A stretch of 17,862 bases of DNA from CAYRDC01 sp964422925 (GTDB lineage: Bacteria > Bacteroidota > Bacteroidia > Chitinophagales > S012-47). Below the pieces are notes generated by a model that worked only from the letters and a program-made list of their open reading frames with translations, made no database searches and was not told the origin of the DNA. The position numbers and the translations under genes were made by a program. The DNA lies in the NCBI GenBank assembly GCA_964422925.1, contig CAYRDC010000034.1, forward strand, positions 1-17,862, written 5' to 3'. Below, piece by piece: positions 8,324-15,332 of this stretch; the stretch's first letter is position 1; every line of letters begins with the position of its first letter.

Positions 8324-8355
8324 TTGCGCGGCCCCGCCATCGCGGGGCCGCGCAA
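8324..8355 (+). terminator. Perfect 14-bp GC-rich hairpin after the susCD pair
   Basis: Arms 8324-8337 and 8342-8355 are perfectly complementary around a CATC loop, 17 nt after the SusD stop codon. The stem is nearly all G and C (TTGCGCGGCCCCGC on the left arm). Five A residues, not T residues, follow on the plus strand, so it is not a textbook intrinsic terminator. It probably marks the 3' end of the operon or protects it from exonucleases. Confidence 0.55.
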
Positions 8356-8385
8356 AAATCATTACCTCTGCTTTTACTGATCACG

Positions 8386-8645
8386 TAATATGCTGACAGA
8401 CCGGTGCGATACCTTCGGCATCGGTAACATGAATTTACCTTGCAGCTATCAATGTGGCATCCCTTCGGGATGCTTTTTTCATTCCTGAAAATGAGTCCGG
8501 GGTCCTTCAGATGAGGGAATGGCAGGGTTGCTTATCCTGTCCCTGTCCCGAAACCTTTTTGTTATTGAATCTGACCATGTTTCGTTCCCGTGGAAATTTT
8601 ACAGGGGTGAAACATGATGCCGGAGCATCCGAGGTTTACTAAACT
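8386..8645. repeat. Multi-hairpin intergenic repeat, copy 1
   Basis: First of two adjacent copies of a ~255-base unit; the ends are approximate. Its core, 8407-8478, differs from 8665-8736 at one base (C8428 against T8686). The core contains three small inverted repeats: CGAT-A-CC/GG-C-ATCG with a TTC loop (8407-8423), GGTAA/TTACC (about 8423-8440), and GCATCCC/GGGATGC with a TTC loop (8457-8473), followed by six T residues. The rest of the unit is more diverged and ends in a GATGC/GCATC hairpin (8616-8629). No credible gene is present; a 62-codon plus frame (8454-8642) only crosses the repeat. Confidence 0.75.
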
Positions 8646-8897
8646 GTAAATCAGCATGTCGGTACGATACCTTCGGCATCGGTAATATGAATTTACCTTG
8701 CAGCTATCAATGTGGCATCCCTTCGGGATGCTTTTTCCGGCCTGTGAATGAGTCCTGTGTTTTGCAAACCGGCTGTAAACCGGACACAAATCCTGAAACC
8801 ATAGGGTTATTGAATCTGACTACAAATCTTTCAAGATGGAGGTTTTGTCCTGGTGCGAAATGATGCCGAAGGCATCACAGGTTTATAGAACACATTG
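8646..8897. repeat. Multi-hairpin intergenic repeat, copy 2
   Basis: Second copy, offset by 258 bases in the core. It has the same order of elements: CGATACC hairpin (8665-8681), GCATCCC/GGGATGC hairpin (8715-8731) followed by five T residues, a shared TTATTGAATCTGAC stretch, then a terminal TGATGCC-GAA-GGCATCA hairpin (8861-8877). In copy 2 this last hairpin is perfect. It is close to the reverse complement of the first hairpin, so each unit starts and ends with related palindromes in opposite orientation. Confidence 0.75.
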
Positions 8898-8908
8898 ATT
8901 AAAAAAGA

Positions 8909-8924
8909 CGACCCCGAGGGGTTG
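8909..8924. repeat. Small CGACCC-type palindrome upstream of the transposase gene
   Basis: CGACCC (8909-8914) pairs with GGGTTG (8919-8924), with one G-T pair, around a CGAG loop. Compact GC hairpins of this type are typical recognition sites of REP-associated or IS200-like Y1 transposases. The site lies 94 nt before the transposase start. Confidence 0.45.
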
Positions 8925-8978
8925 CACTTCCTAAAAAACTGTTCTCCAGCAATTATCTGCAATAAAAATTTGAAATAA

Positions 8979-8993
8979 ATCCTATTTTAGGAT
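8979..8993. repeat. ATCCTA/TAGGAT hairpin before the transposase start
   Basis: A perfect 6-bp stem with a TTT loop ends 24 nt before the GTG start of the transposase gene. It could be part of a left-end hairpin of an IS200-like element or a site that limits translation; the sequence alone does not decide. Confidence 0.35.
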
Positions 8994-9017
8994 GGAAATC
9001 CGGGAAAGAAAATATTT

Positions 9018-9479
9018 GTGGCAGGCACATTTTCATGGATATACATTCACATCGTTTTTGCTGTTAAAAACCGGCTTGCATTAATCCAACCGGAATGGGA
9101 GGATCGTTTATACCGCTATATCACCGGGATTGTAAGAAAGAAAGGACAAAAGATGCTTGCCATTAACGGGGTGCCTACCCACATCCACCTGTTAATCGGA
9201 ATGAAACCTTCCTGTTGTCTTTCGGACCTTGTCCGTGAAATAAATAAGTCGAGCAATGAATTTATCCGTCAGAACCATTTTACCCGGTATAAATTCAGCT
9301 GGCAGGAGGGATTCGGGGCATTCTCATACAGTCATTCCCAGCTGGAAACAATGATTGATTATATATCGCGCCAGAAGGAACATCACAGGAAAAGAACTTT
9401 CCGGGAAGAGTACACCGGGTTGCTCGAGCGGTTCAATATTGAATACAATGAGCAATTCACATTCGACTGGCTTGAATGA
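9018..9479 (+). CDS. IS200/REP-type Y1 (HUH) transposase
   Basis: The 153-residue product has the size and motifs of the Y1 transposase family (IS200/IS605 TnpA and REP-associated transposases). The HUH metal-binding pair is in PTHIHLLIG (His55 and His57). A helix with Tyr115 (QLETMIDYISRQKEHH) carries the likely nucleophile that links to single-stranded DNA. The N-terminus IYIHIVFAVKNR and the segment FSWQEGFGAFSYSHSQ match the group common in Bacteroidota. The GTG start was chosen because it gives the normal N-terminal length; the next Met (46) would remove the conserved N-terminal strand. No TnpB partner is nearby. The gene sits beside many small palindromes, the type of DNA these enzymes bind and cut. 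It looks intact. Whether it is a mobile IS or a domesticated REP transposase is not settled. Confidence 0.88.
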   Translation: MAGTFSWIYIHIVFAVKNRLALIQPEWEDRLYRYITGIVRKKGQKMLAINGVPTHIHLLIGMKPSCCLSDLVREINKSSNEFIRQNHFTRYKFSWQEGFGAFSYSHSQLETMIDYISRQKEHHRKRTFREEYTGLLERFNIEYNEQFTFDWLE

Positions 9480-9515
9480 TTTACTTCCTCTGAATGATGT
9501 TTCATTAACCCTGTG

Positions 9516-9541
9516 CGGACAGGCTTTTCCACCGCTGTCCG
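9516..9541. repeat. CGGACAG/CTGTCCG hairpin downstream of the transposase gene
   Basis: A perfect 7-bp inverted repeat with a 12-nt loop starts 37 nt after the transposase stop codon. It could be the right-end hairpin of the element or an upstream site of the next operon. No T-run follows, so it is not a clear terminator. Confidence 0.4.
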
Positions 9542-9584
9542 GCCATGTTCCCAACCCCCTGCACGCCCAATACCCGATTCCCGT

Positions 9585-9592
9585 TATATTTG
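9585..9592 (+). promoter_or_regulatory. Candidate -7 element (TATATTTG) for the O-acylation operon
   Basis: TATATTTG matches all fixed positions of the Bacteroidota -7 consensus TAnnTTTG. It lies 17 nt before the ATG at 9610, implying a very short leader of about 10 nt. No clear TTG is seen at the usual -33 distance. Confidence 0.5.
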
Positions 9593-9609
9593 TAGCTTTC
9601 TGAAATCTC

Positions 9610-11163
9610 ATGGTCAGGCCACCCCGGATATTTTTCATCTTCGCTTTGGCAACGCTGTTGCTGCTTGCGCTGATCGCGGCCTTTCCCTCGGGGATTATTC
9701 CCCTGGGCCCGGGTCTGACCCTGCGCTTTTTCTCCCTTGAAGAACTCACGCATCCCTGGCCCCGCGAACGGGTCGACATAGAACAGATTATTGAAACCGT
9801 GGCCACCGATTCCCTGGCGGCCGACAGCACACGGACCCTCGTGGTGGAAACCGACAGCGCGGAGGCTCCCGACACGCTCTGCATCGACCCGGCACAGATT
9901 GCCCGCGTGCAGCACCGCATCCAGTTCCCGGAAGGCAGCATGGCAGCCCTGGAAACCTTTTTTGCGGCCCTGGATAAGGTGCGCAGAACCGGCCGCGGCA
10001 TCCACATCCTGCACTACGGGGATTCCCAGGTGGAAGGCGACCGCGTCACCAGCGTGATCCGCGAGCATTTCCAGGGCGATGAGCGCTTTGGCGGTTGCGG
10101 CCCGGGCCTGATACCCGTGCGCGGGGTGTTGCAGGGCAGCGCGTCCTATTTCCTCTCGCAGAGCGACAACTGGACCGAATATGCCACCTTCCGGAAAAAC
10201 CCCGTGGAGCCCCCGCACCGCCTGTATGGCGTCACCGGGTCGTTTTTCCGGTTCATTCCCTATCCCGAACCGGATACCCTGCCGCCCGCAGCCGATTCCC
10301 TCGTGGCAGACTCCATACCCGTGCTGACTGCCGACACCCTCGTGCCGGGGGAACCGCAGCCCGATTCAGCCTGGATCGAAATCCGCAGGAGGGGAGGGGC
10401 GGCTCCCCACGTGCAGCGGTTCGACAGGATCCGGCTATTTTACACCCTATCGGGTGAACCGGTGAGGCTGCGCCTGCTGGTGAACGGCAACCCGGTGTCT
10501 GACGAATGGCTGCAGCCCGCACCCGGACTGCTTGAGGCCACCTGGCCCTTGACGGAGGGCTTCCGCGATATCCGGTTCGAGTTTTCAGGAACCAACAGCC
10601 CGGATGTCATCGGCATTTCGCTGGAATGCAGCGGGGGTATCAAGGTGGACAACCTGGGCATGCGCGGCAGCGCGGTGACCAATTTCACGGCCATGAGCCC
10701 TGCGGCCCTGGCCCGGCATGTGCAGATGCTTAACGTGCCGCTGGTCATCCTGCAGTTCGGGGTGAACGTGGTGCCCAACGTGGTGAACAGCTACAGGTAT
10801 TACGAAAACATGATGTACCGCCAGATTATGGCACTTAAGCAGGCTGTGCCCGGCATTTCGGTGCTGGTCATCGGGGTTTCTGACATGGCCCGCAAGGAAG
10901 GAACCGCCATGGAGAGTTACCCGAACATTGAAAAAATCCGGGATGCCCAGCGCAACGCGGCCTTCCGCTCGGGTAGTGCCTTCTGGGACCTTTACGAAGC
11001 CATGGGCGGACACAACAGCATGGTGTCGTGGGTGGAGCACGACCCGCCCTACGCGGGCAAGGATTACACGCATTTCAACCCGCGGGGGGCGCGCATTATC
11101 GGGCAGATGATATACGATGCTCTCATGGAATCATATTACCGCTATAAAGGTGCGATTCAGTAA
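9610..11163 (+). CDS. Membrane-anchored SGNH/GDSL-fold protein of the O-acylation operon
   Basis: The 517-residue product has an N-terminal membrane anchor (about 6-25) and is expected to face the periplasm. SGNH blocks are visible: block I ILHYGDSQVEGD with Ser139; block III LQFGVNVV with Asn386; and block V DYTH with Asp485 and His488, the likely catalytic pair. Block III lacks the usual Asp of GxND, reading GVNV. Two Asp/Ser/Thr/Pro-rich linkers (about 63-92 and 215-252) separate the anchor and the two parts of the fold. SGNH enzymes linked to MBOAT proteins transfer or remove acetyl groups on exported polymers, as in alginate (AlgJ/AlgX) or peptidoglycan (PatB) acetylation. The next gene overlaps its 3' end and the MBOAT gene follows, which supports that role. 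Substrate and direction of the reaction are inferred only. Confidence 0.82.
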   Translation: MVRPPRIFFIFALATLLLLALIAAFPSGIIPLGPGLTLRFFSLEELTHPWPRERVDIEQIIETVATDSLAADSTRTLVVETDSAEAPDTLCIDPAQIARVQHRIQFPEGSMAALETFFAALDKVRRTGRGIHILHYGDSQVEGDRVTSVIREHFQGDERFGGCGPGLIPVRGVLQGSASYFLSQSDNWTEYATFRKNPVEPPHRLYGVTGSFFRFIPYPEPDTLPPAADSLVADSIPVLTADTLVPGEPQPDSAWIEIRRRGGAAPHVQRFDRIRLFYTLSGEPVRLRLLVNGNPVSDEWLQPAPGLLEATWPLTEGFRDIRFEFSGTNSPDVIGISLECSGGIKVDNLGMRGSAVTNFTAMSPAALARHVQMLNVPLVILQFGVNVVPNVVNSYRYYENMMYRQIMALKQAVPGISVLVIGVSDMARKEGTAMESYPNIEKIRDAQRNAAFRSGSAFWDLYEAMGGHNSMVSWVEHDPPYAGKDYTHFNPRGARIIGQMIYDALMESYYRYKGAIQ

Positions 11164-12379
11164 GCTGACAGCCATAGCAACCCTTTTTGCCGCCCTGGGA
11201 GCCAGCGCCCAGCACGACCCTTCCGTGTATGGCGACTATCCCTTCCTGAACCTTGACAGCAACCGTATTTACCAGCCGGCCGGCCCGGCCCTCGATATGG
11301 CCTTCCGCCAGCTCGACAGCCTCATCAGGCGGGGCGACCGCCAGCTGAATATCATCCAGATTGGCGATTCGCACATCCAGGCGGGTTTCCTCTCCGAGCA
11401 AGTGCGCGAAAACCTGCAGCAAACCTTTGCCCTCGATAACGGGGGCCGCGGTTTTGTGTTTCCCTACCGCATCGGCAACACCAACAACCCACTGAACTAC
11501 AGGGTCAGCTTTACGGGCGAGTGGTTTGCCTGCCGCAACGTGGAGCGCAGGCGCAACTGCCGGCTCGGCCTGGCGGGCATGTCGGCCACCACCTTCGACC
11601 TGGAGGCCACCGTTACCATCGATCCCAACCGGCACAAGGAAACAAGGCCGTATGCCATCACCCGCGTAAAGGTGTTTTTCGACCGTTCGGCCACCAGTTT
11701 CGAACCCATGCTGCGGGGGGCGCGCATCATCGAAATCAGTGATTACAGCCAGTACCGGGAATTCATCCTGCTGAAACCCGAACGGGCCGTGACCCTGGGT
11801 TTTGACCGGACGGATGACCGGCAGGACCATTTCACCTTGTACGGCATAACCCTCGAATCGGAAGACCCCGGCATCGTGTACAGCTCGGTGGGCATCAACG
11901 GGGCAGACGTCACAGCGTGGCTGCGCTGCAGCCTGCTCGACAGCCAGCTGGCCGTGCTGCAGCCTCATCTTATCATCCTCAGCCTCGGGGCCAACGATGC
12001 CTACCCGAAAAACTTCAGCCCGGCACAGTTCAAGGCCAATTACCGCAAGCTCATCGAGCGGGTCCGGGCGGCCGTGCCCGGGGCCTCCATCCTGCTCACC
12101 ACCCCGGGTGACGCCTACCGTTACAGGCGCTACTACAATTACAACTACGTGCGGGCCAGGCAGGCCATTTTTGAACTGGCCAAAGAGGAGCAACTGGCCG
12201 TATGGGATTTTTATTCGGCCATGGGCGGAGCCAACAGCATTTACGACTGGTACCGGGCCGGCCTGGCCACCAACGACAAAATACACCTGACCGAAGTCGG
12301 ATATGCCCTGCAGGGCAACCTGTTTTACGATGCCCTGATGGAAGCCTATTTTTCTTACCTCCAAAACCAGGGAAAATAA
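11150..12379 (+). CDS. Secreted SGNH/GDSL-fold acyl transferase or esterase, second of a tandem pair
   Basis: The GTG at 11150 is preferred because it gives a compact signal peptide (MRFSKLTAIATLFAALGASA, cleavage before Q). An ATG at 11117 in the same frame would add 11 residues that fit a signal peptide less well. From the GTG the protein has 409 residues and overlaps the previous gene by 14 nt, suggesting translational coupling. SGNH blocks are complete: IIQIGDSHIQAG with Ser74, SLGAND with Asn282, and DKIH with Asp376 and His379. Unlike its neighbour it keeps the full GxND block and has no membrane anchor or acidic linkers. It shares the GDS and AMGG-NS landmarks with the upstream protein, so the two are distant paralogues. 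It is probably a periplasmic O-acetyltransferase or esterase acting with the MBOAT protein; the substrate is unknown. Confidence 0.82.
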   Translation: MRFSKLTAIATLFAALGASAQHDPSVYGDYPFLNLDSNRIYQPAGPALDMAFRQLDSLIRRGDRQLNIIQIGDSHIQAGFLSEQVRENLQQTFALDNGGRGFVFPYRIGNTNNPLNYRVSFTGEWFACRNVERRRNCRLGLAGMSATTFDLEATVTIDPNRHKETRPYAITRVKVFFDRSATSFEPMLRGARIIEISDYSQYREFILLKPERAVTLGFDRTDDRQDHFTLYGITLESEDPGIVYSSVGINGADVTAWLRCSLLDSQLAVLQPHLIILSLGANDAYPKNFSPAQFKANYRKLIERVRAAVPGASILLTTPGDAYRYRRYYNYNYVRARQAIFELAKEEQLAVWDFYSAMGGANSIYDWYRAGLATNDKIHLTEVGYALQGNLFYDALMEAYFSYLQNQGK

Positions 12380-12382
12380 GCG

Positions 12383-13906
12383 ATGGAGTGGCTGCAGTAC
12401 ATCTTTGGCTATGACATGGACCCGGCCCATGCTTTTTTCTTCAACCGGTATGATTTCTGGGTTTTCTTCGCGGTCATGCTGGGGGTCTACAGCCTTGTGT
12501 ATAAGAAAACCCGCCTGCGCAACCTTTACCTGACCCTGTTCAGCCTGTTTTTCTATTACAAGTCGGGCGGGCTGTATTTTCTGCTGCTCATTTTCAGCAC
12601 GCTGGTCGATTACCATATCGGCCGGTGGATATACCGTTCGGACAACGAGCGGAAACGCAAGCTGCTGGTGGCGGCCAGCGTAGCGGTGAACCTGGGCCTG
12701 CTGGCTTATTACAAGTACGCGGGTTTCCTGGTTGACACGGTCAACGGGCTGCTGGGAACCGATTTCCGGGCGGTGGATATCCTGGCCCAGATGGCCAACG
12801 GCCTCACGGGAAGCCATTTCAGCATCGAAAGCATTTTCCTGCCCATCGGCATTTCGTTTTACACCTTCCAGACCATCAGCTACTCGGTGGATGTGTACCG
12901 CAGGCAGGTAAAGCCCGTGAACGATATTTTCGACTTTGCCTTTTACGTGAGTTTTTTCCCGCAGCTGGTGGCCGGGCCCATTGTGCGGGCGGCTTCGTTT
13001 GTGCCGCAGATATACAAGCCCTACCGCGTAAGCCGCGATGATGTGGCCAGGGCGCTGATGCTCATCATAGCGGGCCTCGTGAAGAAGGTGCTCATAGCTG
13101 ATTACCTCGGGGCCAACCTCGTGGCCGATGTGTTTGCCGACCCGGCCAAGTACACCGGTTTCCAGAACCTGCTCGGGGTGTACGGCTTTGCCCTTCAGAT
13201 CTATGGCGATTTCTCGGGTTATTCCGATATAGCCATCGGCATCGGGCTGCTGCTGGGTTTCCGCCTGCCGCTCAACTTCAACCACCCGTACCGCTCGCTC
13301 AGCATCCGGGAGTTCTGGCGGAGATGGCACATCAGCCTGTCGACCTGGCTGCGCGATTACCTGTACATTCCCCTGGGTGGGAGCCGGAAAGGGAAAGTAC
13401 GCACTTACCTGAACCTGATGATCACCATGCTGTTGGGCGGACTGTGGCACGGGGCGGCCTGGCGCTTTGTGATCTGGGGCGGGCTGCACGGTGCCGGGCT
13501 GGCCCTGCACCGCCTGTGGGACAGCTGGAAGCCTTCCCGGCCGGAAACATGGCCCTTCTGGAAAAAGCTTCTGGCAGGGCTCGCCACCTTCCATTTCGTG
13601 TGCCTGGGATGGATTTTCTTCGCGGCCGATTCCATGCAGAAGGCCTTCCTGATGATCCGGCAGATATTCACCAACTTCTACTGGTCACTGGTGCCGGAGG
13701 TGCTGAGCGGCTATCGCAGCGTGGTGCTGGTGCTGCTGCTGGGGTTTGTGCTCCACTTCCTGCCTGACCGCTGGAAAGCCGCCACCGAACAGCGCCTGGC
13801 CGTACTGCCGGCCCCTGCACAGGCCCTTCTGCTGGCCGTGGTGGCCTTCGGCCTTTACCAGGTGATGGCCGCGCGGGTGCAGCCTTTCATCTACTTCCAG
13901 TTCTGA
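12383..13906 (+). CDS. MBOAT-family (AlgI-like) membrane O-acyltransferase
   Basis: The 507-residue protein is a polytopic inner-membrane protein with many hydrophobic segments along its length. It shows the AlgI/DltB subgroup signature: LPIGISFYTFQTISYSVDVY (about 154-173), FFPQLVAGPI (191-200), FWRRWHISLSTWLRDYLYIP (311-330) with His316, and GGLWHGAAW (352-360) with His356, the conserved histidine at the acyl-transfer channel. Length is in the normal range. Members move acyl groups from a cytoplasmic donor across the membrane to a periplasmic partner. The two upstream SGNH proteins are that partner type, and the gene starts 3 nt after the second of them. The polymer modified is unknown. The 3' end overlaps the convergent arsenate reductase gene by 20 nt, with no terminator visible between them. 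Confidence 0.93.
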   Translation: MEWLQYIFGYDMDPAHAFFFNRYDFWVFFAVMLGVYSLVYKKTRLRNLYLTLFSLFFYYKSGGLYFLLLIFSTLVDYHIGRWIYRSDNERKRKLLVAASVAVNLGLLAYYKYAGFLVDTVNGLLGTDFRAVDILAQMANGLTGSHFSIESIFLPIGISFYTFQTISYSVDVYRRQVKPVNDIFDFAFYVSFFPQLVAGPIVRAASFVPQIYKPYRVSRDDVARALMLIIAGLVKKVLIADYLGANLVADVFADPAKYTGFQNLLGVYGFALQIYGDFSGYSDIAIGIGLLLGFRLPLNFNHPYRSLSIREFWRRWHISLSTWLRDYLYIPLGGSRKGKVRTYLNLMITMLLGGLWHGAAWRFVIWGGLHGAGLALHRLWDSWKPSRPETWPFWKKLLAGLATFHFVCLGWIFFAADSMQKAFLMIRQIFTNFYWSLVPEVLSGYRSVVLVLLLGFVLHFLPDRWKAATEQRLAVLPAPAQALLLAVVAFGLYQVMAARVQPFIYFQF

Positions 13907-14321
13907 TATCGGACAGGTGCTCTTCCATGAATTCGCGGGCAAATTCCCGGATGGCATCGCGCACCGAGCGGAAAGCGGTAAGGATTTCTTCCCGGGAACC
14001 CGTGGCGCGGGCCGGGTCAGGGAAGCTGCGGTGCAGGCGCCTGGTTTTGCCCGGGAAATACGGGCAGCGTTCCCGGGCGCTGTCGCATACCGTAATCACG
14101 TAGTCGAAGTCCATGCCCAGGAATTCATCCACCGGCTTGGAGCGGTGATCGGAGATGTCGATGCCGTCTTCGGCCATCACCTGCACCGCCAGCGGGTTCA
14201 GCCCGTGGGTCTCGACACCGGCCGAAAAGACCCGGGCCCGGTTCCCCGCAAAATGCCGGAAATAACCTTCGGCCATCTGGCTCCGGCAGCTGTTGCCCGT
14301 GCAGAGTATCAGGATGTTCAC
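13887..14321 (-). CDS. arsC: Arsenate reductase / low-molecular-weight protein tyrosine phosphatase family
   Basis: The 144-residue protein begins MNILILCTGNSCRS. Cys7 and Arg13 form the CX5R phosphate-binding loop of the family. Two further cysteines, Cys79 and Cys86 in VITVCDSARERC, have the spacing of the redox pair of thioredoxin-coupled arsenate reductases (Cys82 and Cys89 in the Staphylococcus enzyme). SFPDPA near 99-104 supplies the general acid Asp. This supports arsenate reductase over a plain tyrosine phosphatase. The start must be the GTG at 14321: an in-frame stop lies just upstream and the next Met (16) would remove Cys7. No arsR or arsenite transporter gene is in the window. It is convergent with the MBOAT gene and lies downstream of the TPR gene, separated from it by a terminator. 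Confidence 0.88.
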   Translation of the reverse strand: MNILILCTGNSCRSQMAEGYFRHFAGNRARVFSAGVETHGLNPLAVQVMAEDGIDISDHRSKPVDEFLGMDFDYVITVCDSARERCPYFPGKTRRLHRSFPDPARATGSREEILTAFRSVRDAIREFAREFMEEHLSDIRTGSR

Positions 14322-14327
14322 AGGAGG

Positions 14328-14357
14328 TAAATTTAGTCATTGCATGCTAACTGCATG
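14328..14357 (-). promoter_or_regulatory. Candidate promoter and inverted repeat for the arsC-like gene
   Basis: On the minus strand TAAATTTA (14335 to 14328) matches the -7 consensus TAnnTTTG at all but the last base. It would put the start of transcription at or within a base or two of the GTG start codon, suggesting a leaderless mRNA. Just upstream, CATGC and GCATG (14343-14357) form an inverted repeat with a 5-nt centre between the -33 and -7 regions, a plausible operator position. No clear -33 TTG was found. Confidence 0.3.
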
Positions 14358-14361
14358 AAAA

Positions 14362-14382
14362 AACCCCGGACGTGCCGGGGTT
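14362..14382 (-). terminator. Intrinsic terminator of the TPR gene
   Basis: AACCCCGG and CCGGGGTT pair perfectly across a 5-nt loop. On the minus strand the stem is followed by a run of T residues (plus-strand A residues 14358-14363, partly inside the stem). It lies 25 nt after the TPR stop codon at 14407 and separates that gene from the arsC-like gene. Confidence 0.8.
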
Positions 14383-14406
14383 CTTCCAGTGTATTTTGCG
14401 GGATGA

Positions 14407-15159
14407 TTACTGCAGTTTGTCAAGCAGCTTGCGGCACTCTTCCAGCCGGCCCGGGTCGTCAGGCGATTCGGGCTTGAGCTTCAGGGCCTTGTTCAGCACG
14501 GTAATGGCCAGGTCGTCCTGCCCGAGGCGTTCATAGGCTTTGGCCAGATCGAGGTAATACAGGATGTAATCCGGCCGGTAGTTGATGGCCTTTTTGTAGC
14601 ACTCTACCGCACTCTTGTAGCTGGCTTTTGGCAGGCCCCCGTAAATCAGCTTGATGAGCATCATCTTGGTGGCACCCAGTTCCTTCACCTCGTAATGCCA
14701 GCGCCCCAGCGTATGCCAGGCCTTGGCGTTGCTCTTGTCGTACTTGATGGCCAGTTCGGAATATTTTTTCACATCGCGCGAGAGCTCGATTTTGGTCCGG
14801 GTATCAGAGATTAACGCCAACCGTCCCACGGCCAGGGCTTTCACGTAATTGGCTTCGGTGTGGTTGGGGTTGAGTTGCAGAGCATGGTCGGCCAGCTGGT
14901 CGGCCTTACGGAACCAGTCAGGTTGCTGGTCCTTCGGCTGCCGGTTGCCCACGATGGCCGTGCAATAGCTGGCATGCCAAACGGCTTCAAAATTATCGGG
15001 GTCGATTTCCAGGGCCTTGTTGAATTTTTCCAGGGCCGCTTCTTCCTTGAAGGCTTTTTCCAGCGCCACGCCTTCATTGATCAGCTGCTGAATGTTCTGC
15101 GCAATAACCGATATGCCCACCATCAGTATGGCAACGGTACCCGTAATTAACTTTTTCAT
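14407..15159 (-). CDS. Exported TPR protein resembling the RMDN family
   Basis: The ATG at 15159 was chosen because it starts a clear signal peptide (MKKLITGTVAILMVGISVIA, cleavage near AQ). The frame is open 20 codons further upstream, but that extension is basic and unlike a leader. The mature part of the 250-residue protein is a helical TPR array: a first repeat near 30-60 (ALEKFNKALEIDPDNFEAVW), another near 88-112 (ADHALQLNPNHTEANYVKAL), and repeats to the C-terminus (AIKYDKSNAKAWHTLGRWHYEV, then AINYRPDYILYYLDLAKAY). The block WHTLGRWHYEV, ~25 residues, GGLPKAS recalls the regulator-of-microtubule-dynamics (RMDN) family, which has bacterial members of unknown role. It is probably periplasmic or membrane-attached. 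It is transcribed divergently from the prolyl oligopeptidase gene across 173 nt and has its own terminator. Confidence 0.83.
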   Translation of the reverse strand: MKKLITGTVAILMVGISVIAQNIQQLINEGVALEKAFKEEAALEKFNKALEIDPDNFEAVWHASYCTAIVGNRQPKDQQPDWFRKADQLADHALQLNPNHTEANYVKALAVGRLALISDTRTKIELSRDVKKYSELAIKYDKSNAKAWHTLGRWHYEVKELGATKMMLIKLIYGGLPKASYKSAVECYKKAINYRPDYILYYLDLAKAYERLGQDDLAITVLNKALKLKPESPDDPGRLEECRKLLDKLQ

Positions 15160-15287
15160 AGTGCGTAGGTTTTTTCTTTTTGAGGTTCTGAATTTAGAAA
15201 ACAATGGCTGAATTGCCAAACAACCCTGCCCGGTTCAACAAGCGTGCCGCGTTGCCGGCTCCGGCCCGAATTAACATTCTTTTAGGC

Positions 15288-15315
15288 TTGCCCTGTGGGT
15301 AAAACCCTAATTTAG
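15288..15315 (+). promoter_or_regulatory. Candidate promoter of the prolyl oligopeptidase gene
   Basis: TTG (15288-15290) is followed after 17 nt by TAATTTAG (15308-15315), which matches TAnnTTTG except for one base. This is within the reported 17-23 nt spacing for Bacteroidota promoters. The leader to the ATG at 15333 would be about 10 nt. Confidence 0.4.
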
Positions 15316-15332
15316 CGGGAAAACCGGATACC

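Noticed and set aside
8454..8642. 62-codon plus-strand frame
   Set aside because: It starts inside a hairpin of the tandem repeat and is not preserved in the second copy.
8386..8897. CRISPR-like array
   Set aside because: Only two long tandem copies are present, without short regular repeats and unique spacers, and no cas gene is nearby.
11123..13594. Very long (823-codon) minus-strand open frame
   Set aside because: It lies antisense to the second SGNH gene and the MBOAT gene, which share a reading frame and have strong family motifs. High GC and codon bias keep the opposite frame open across both genes. The translation has no recognisable domain and is rich in Gln, His, Val and Gly.
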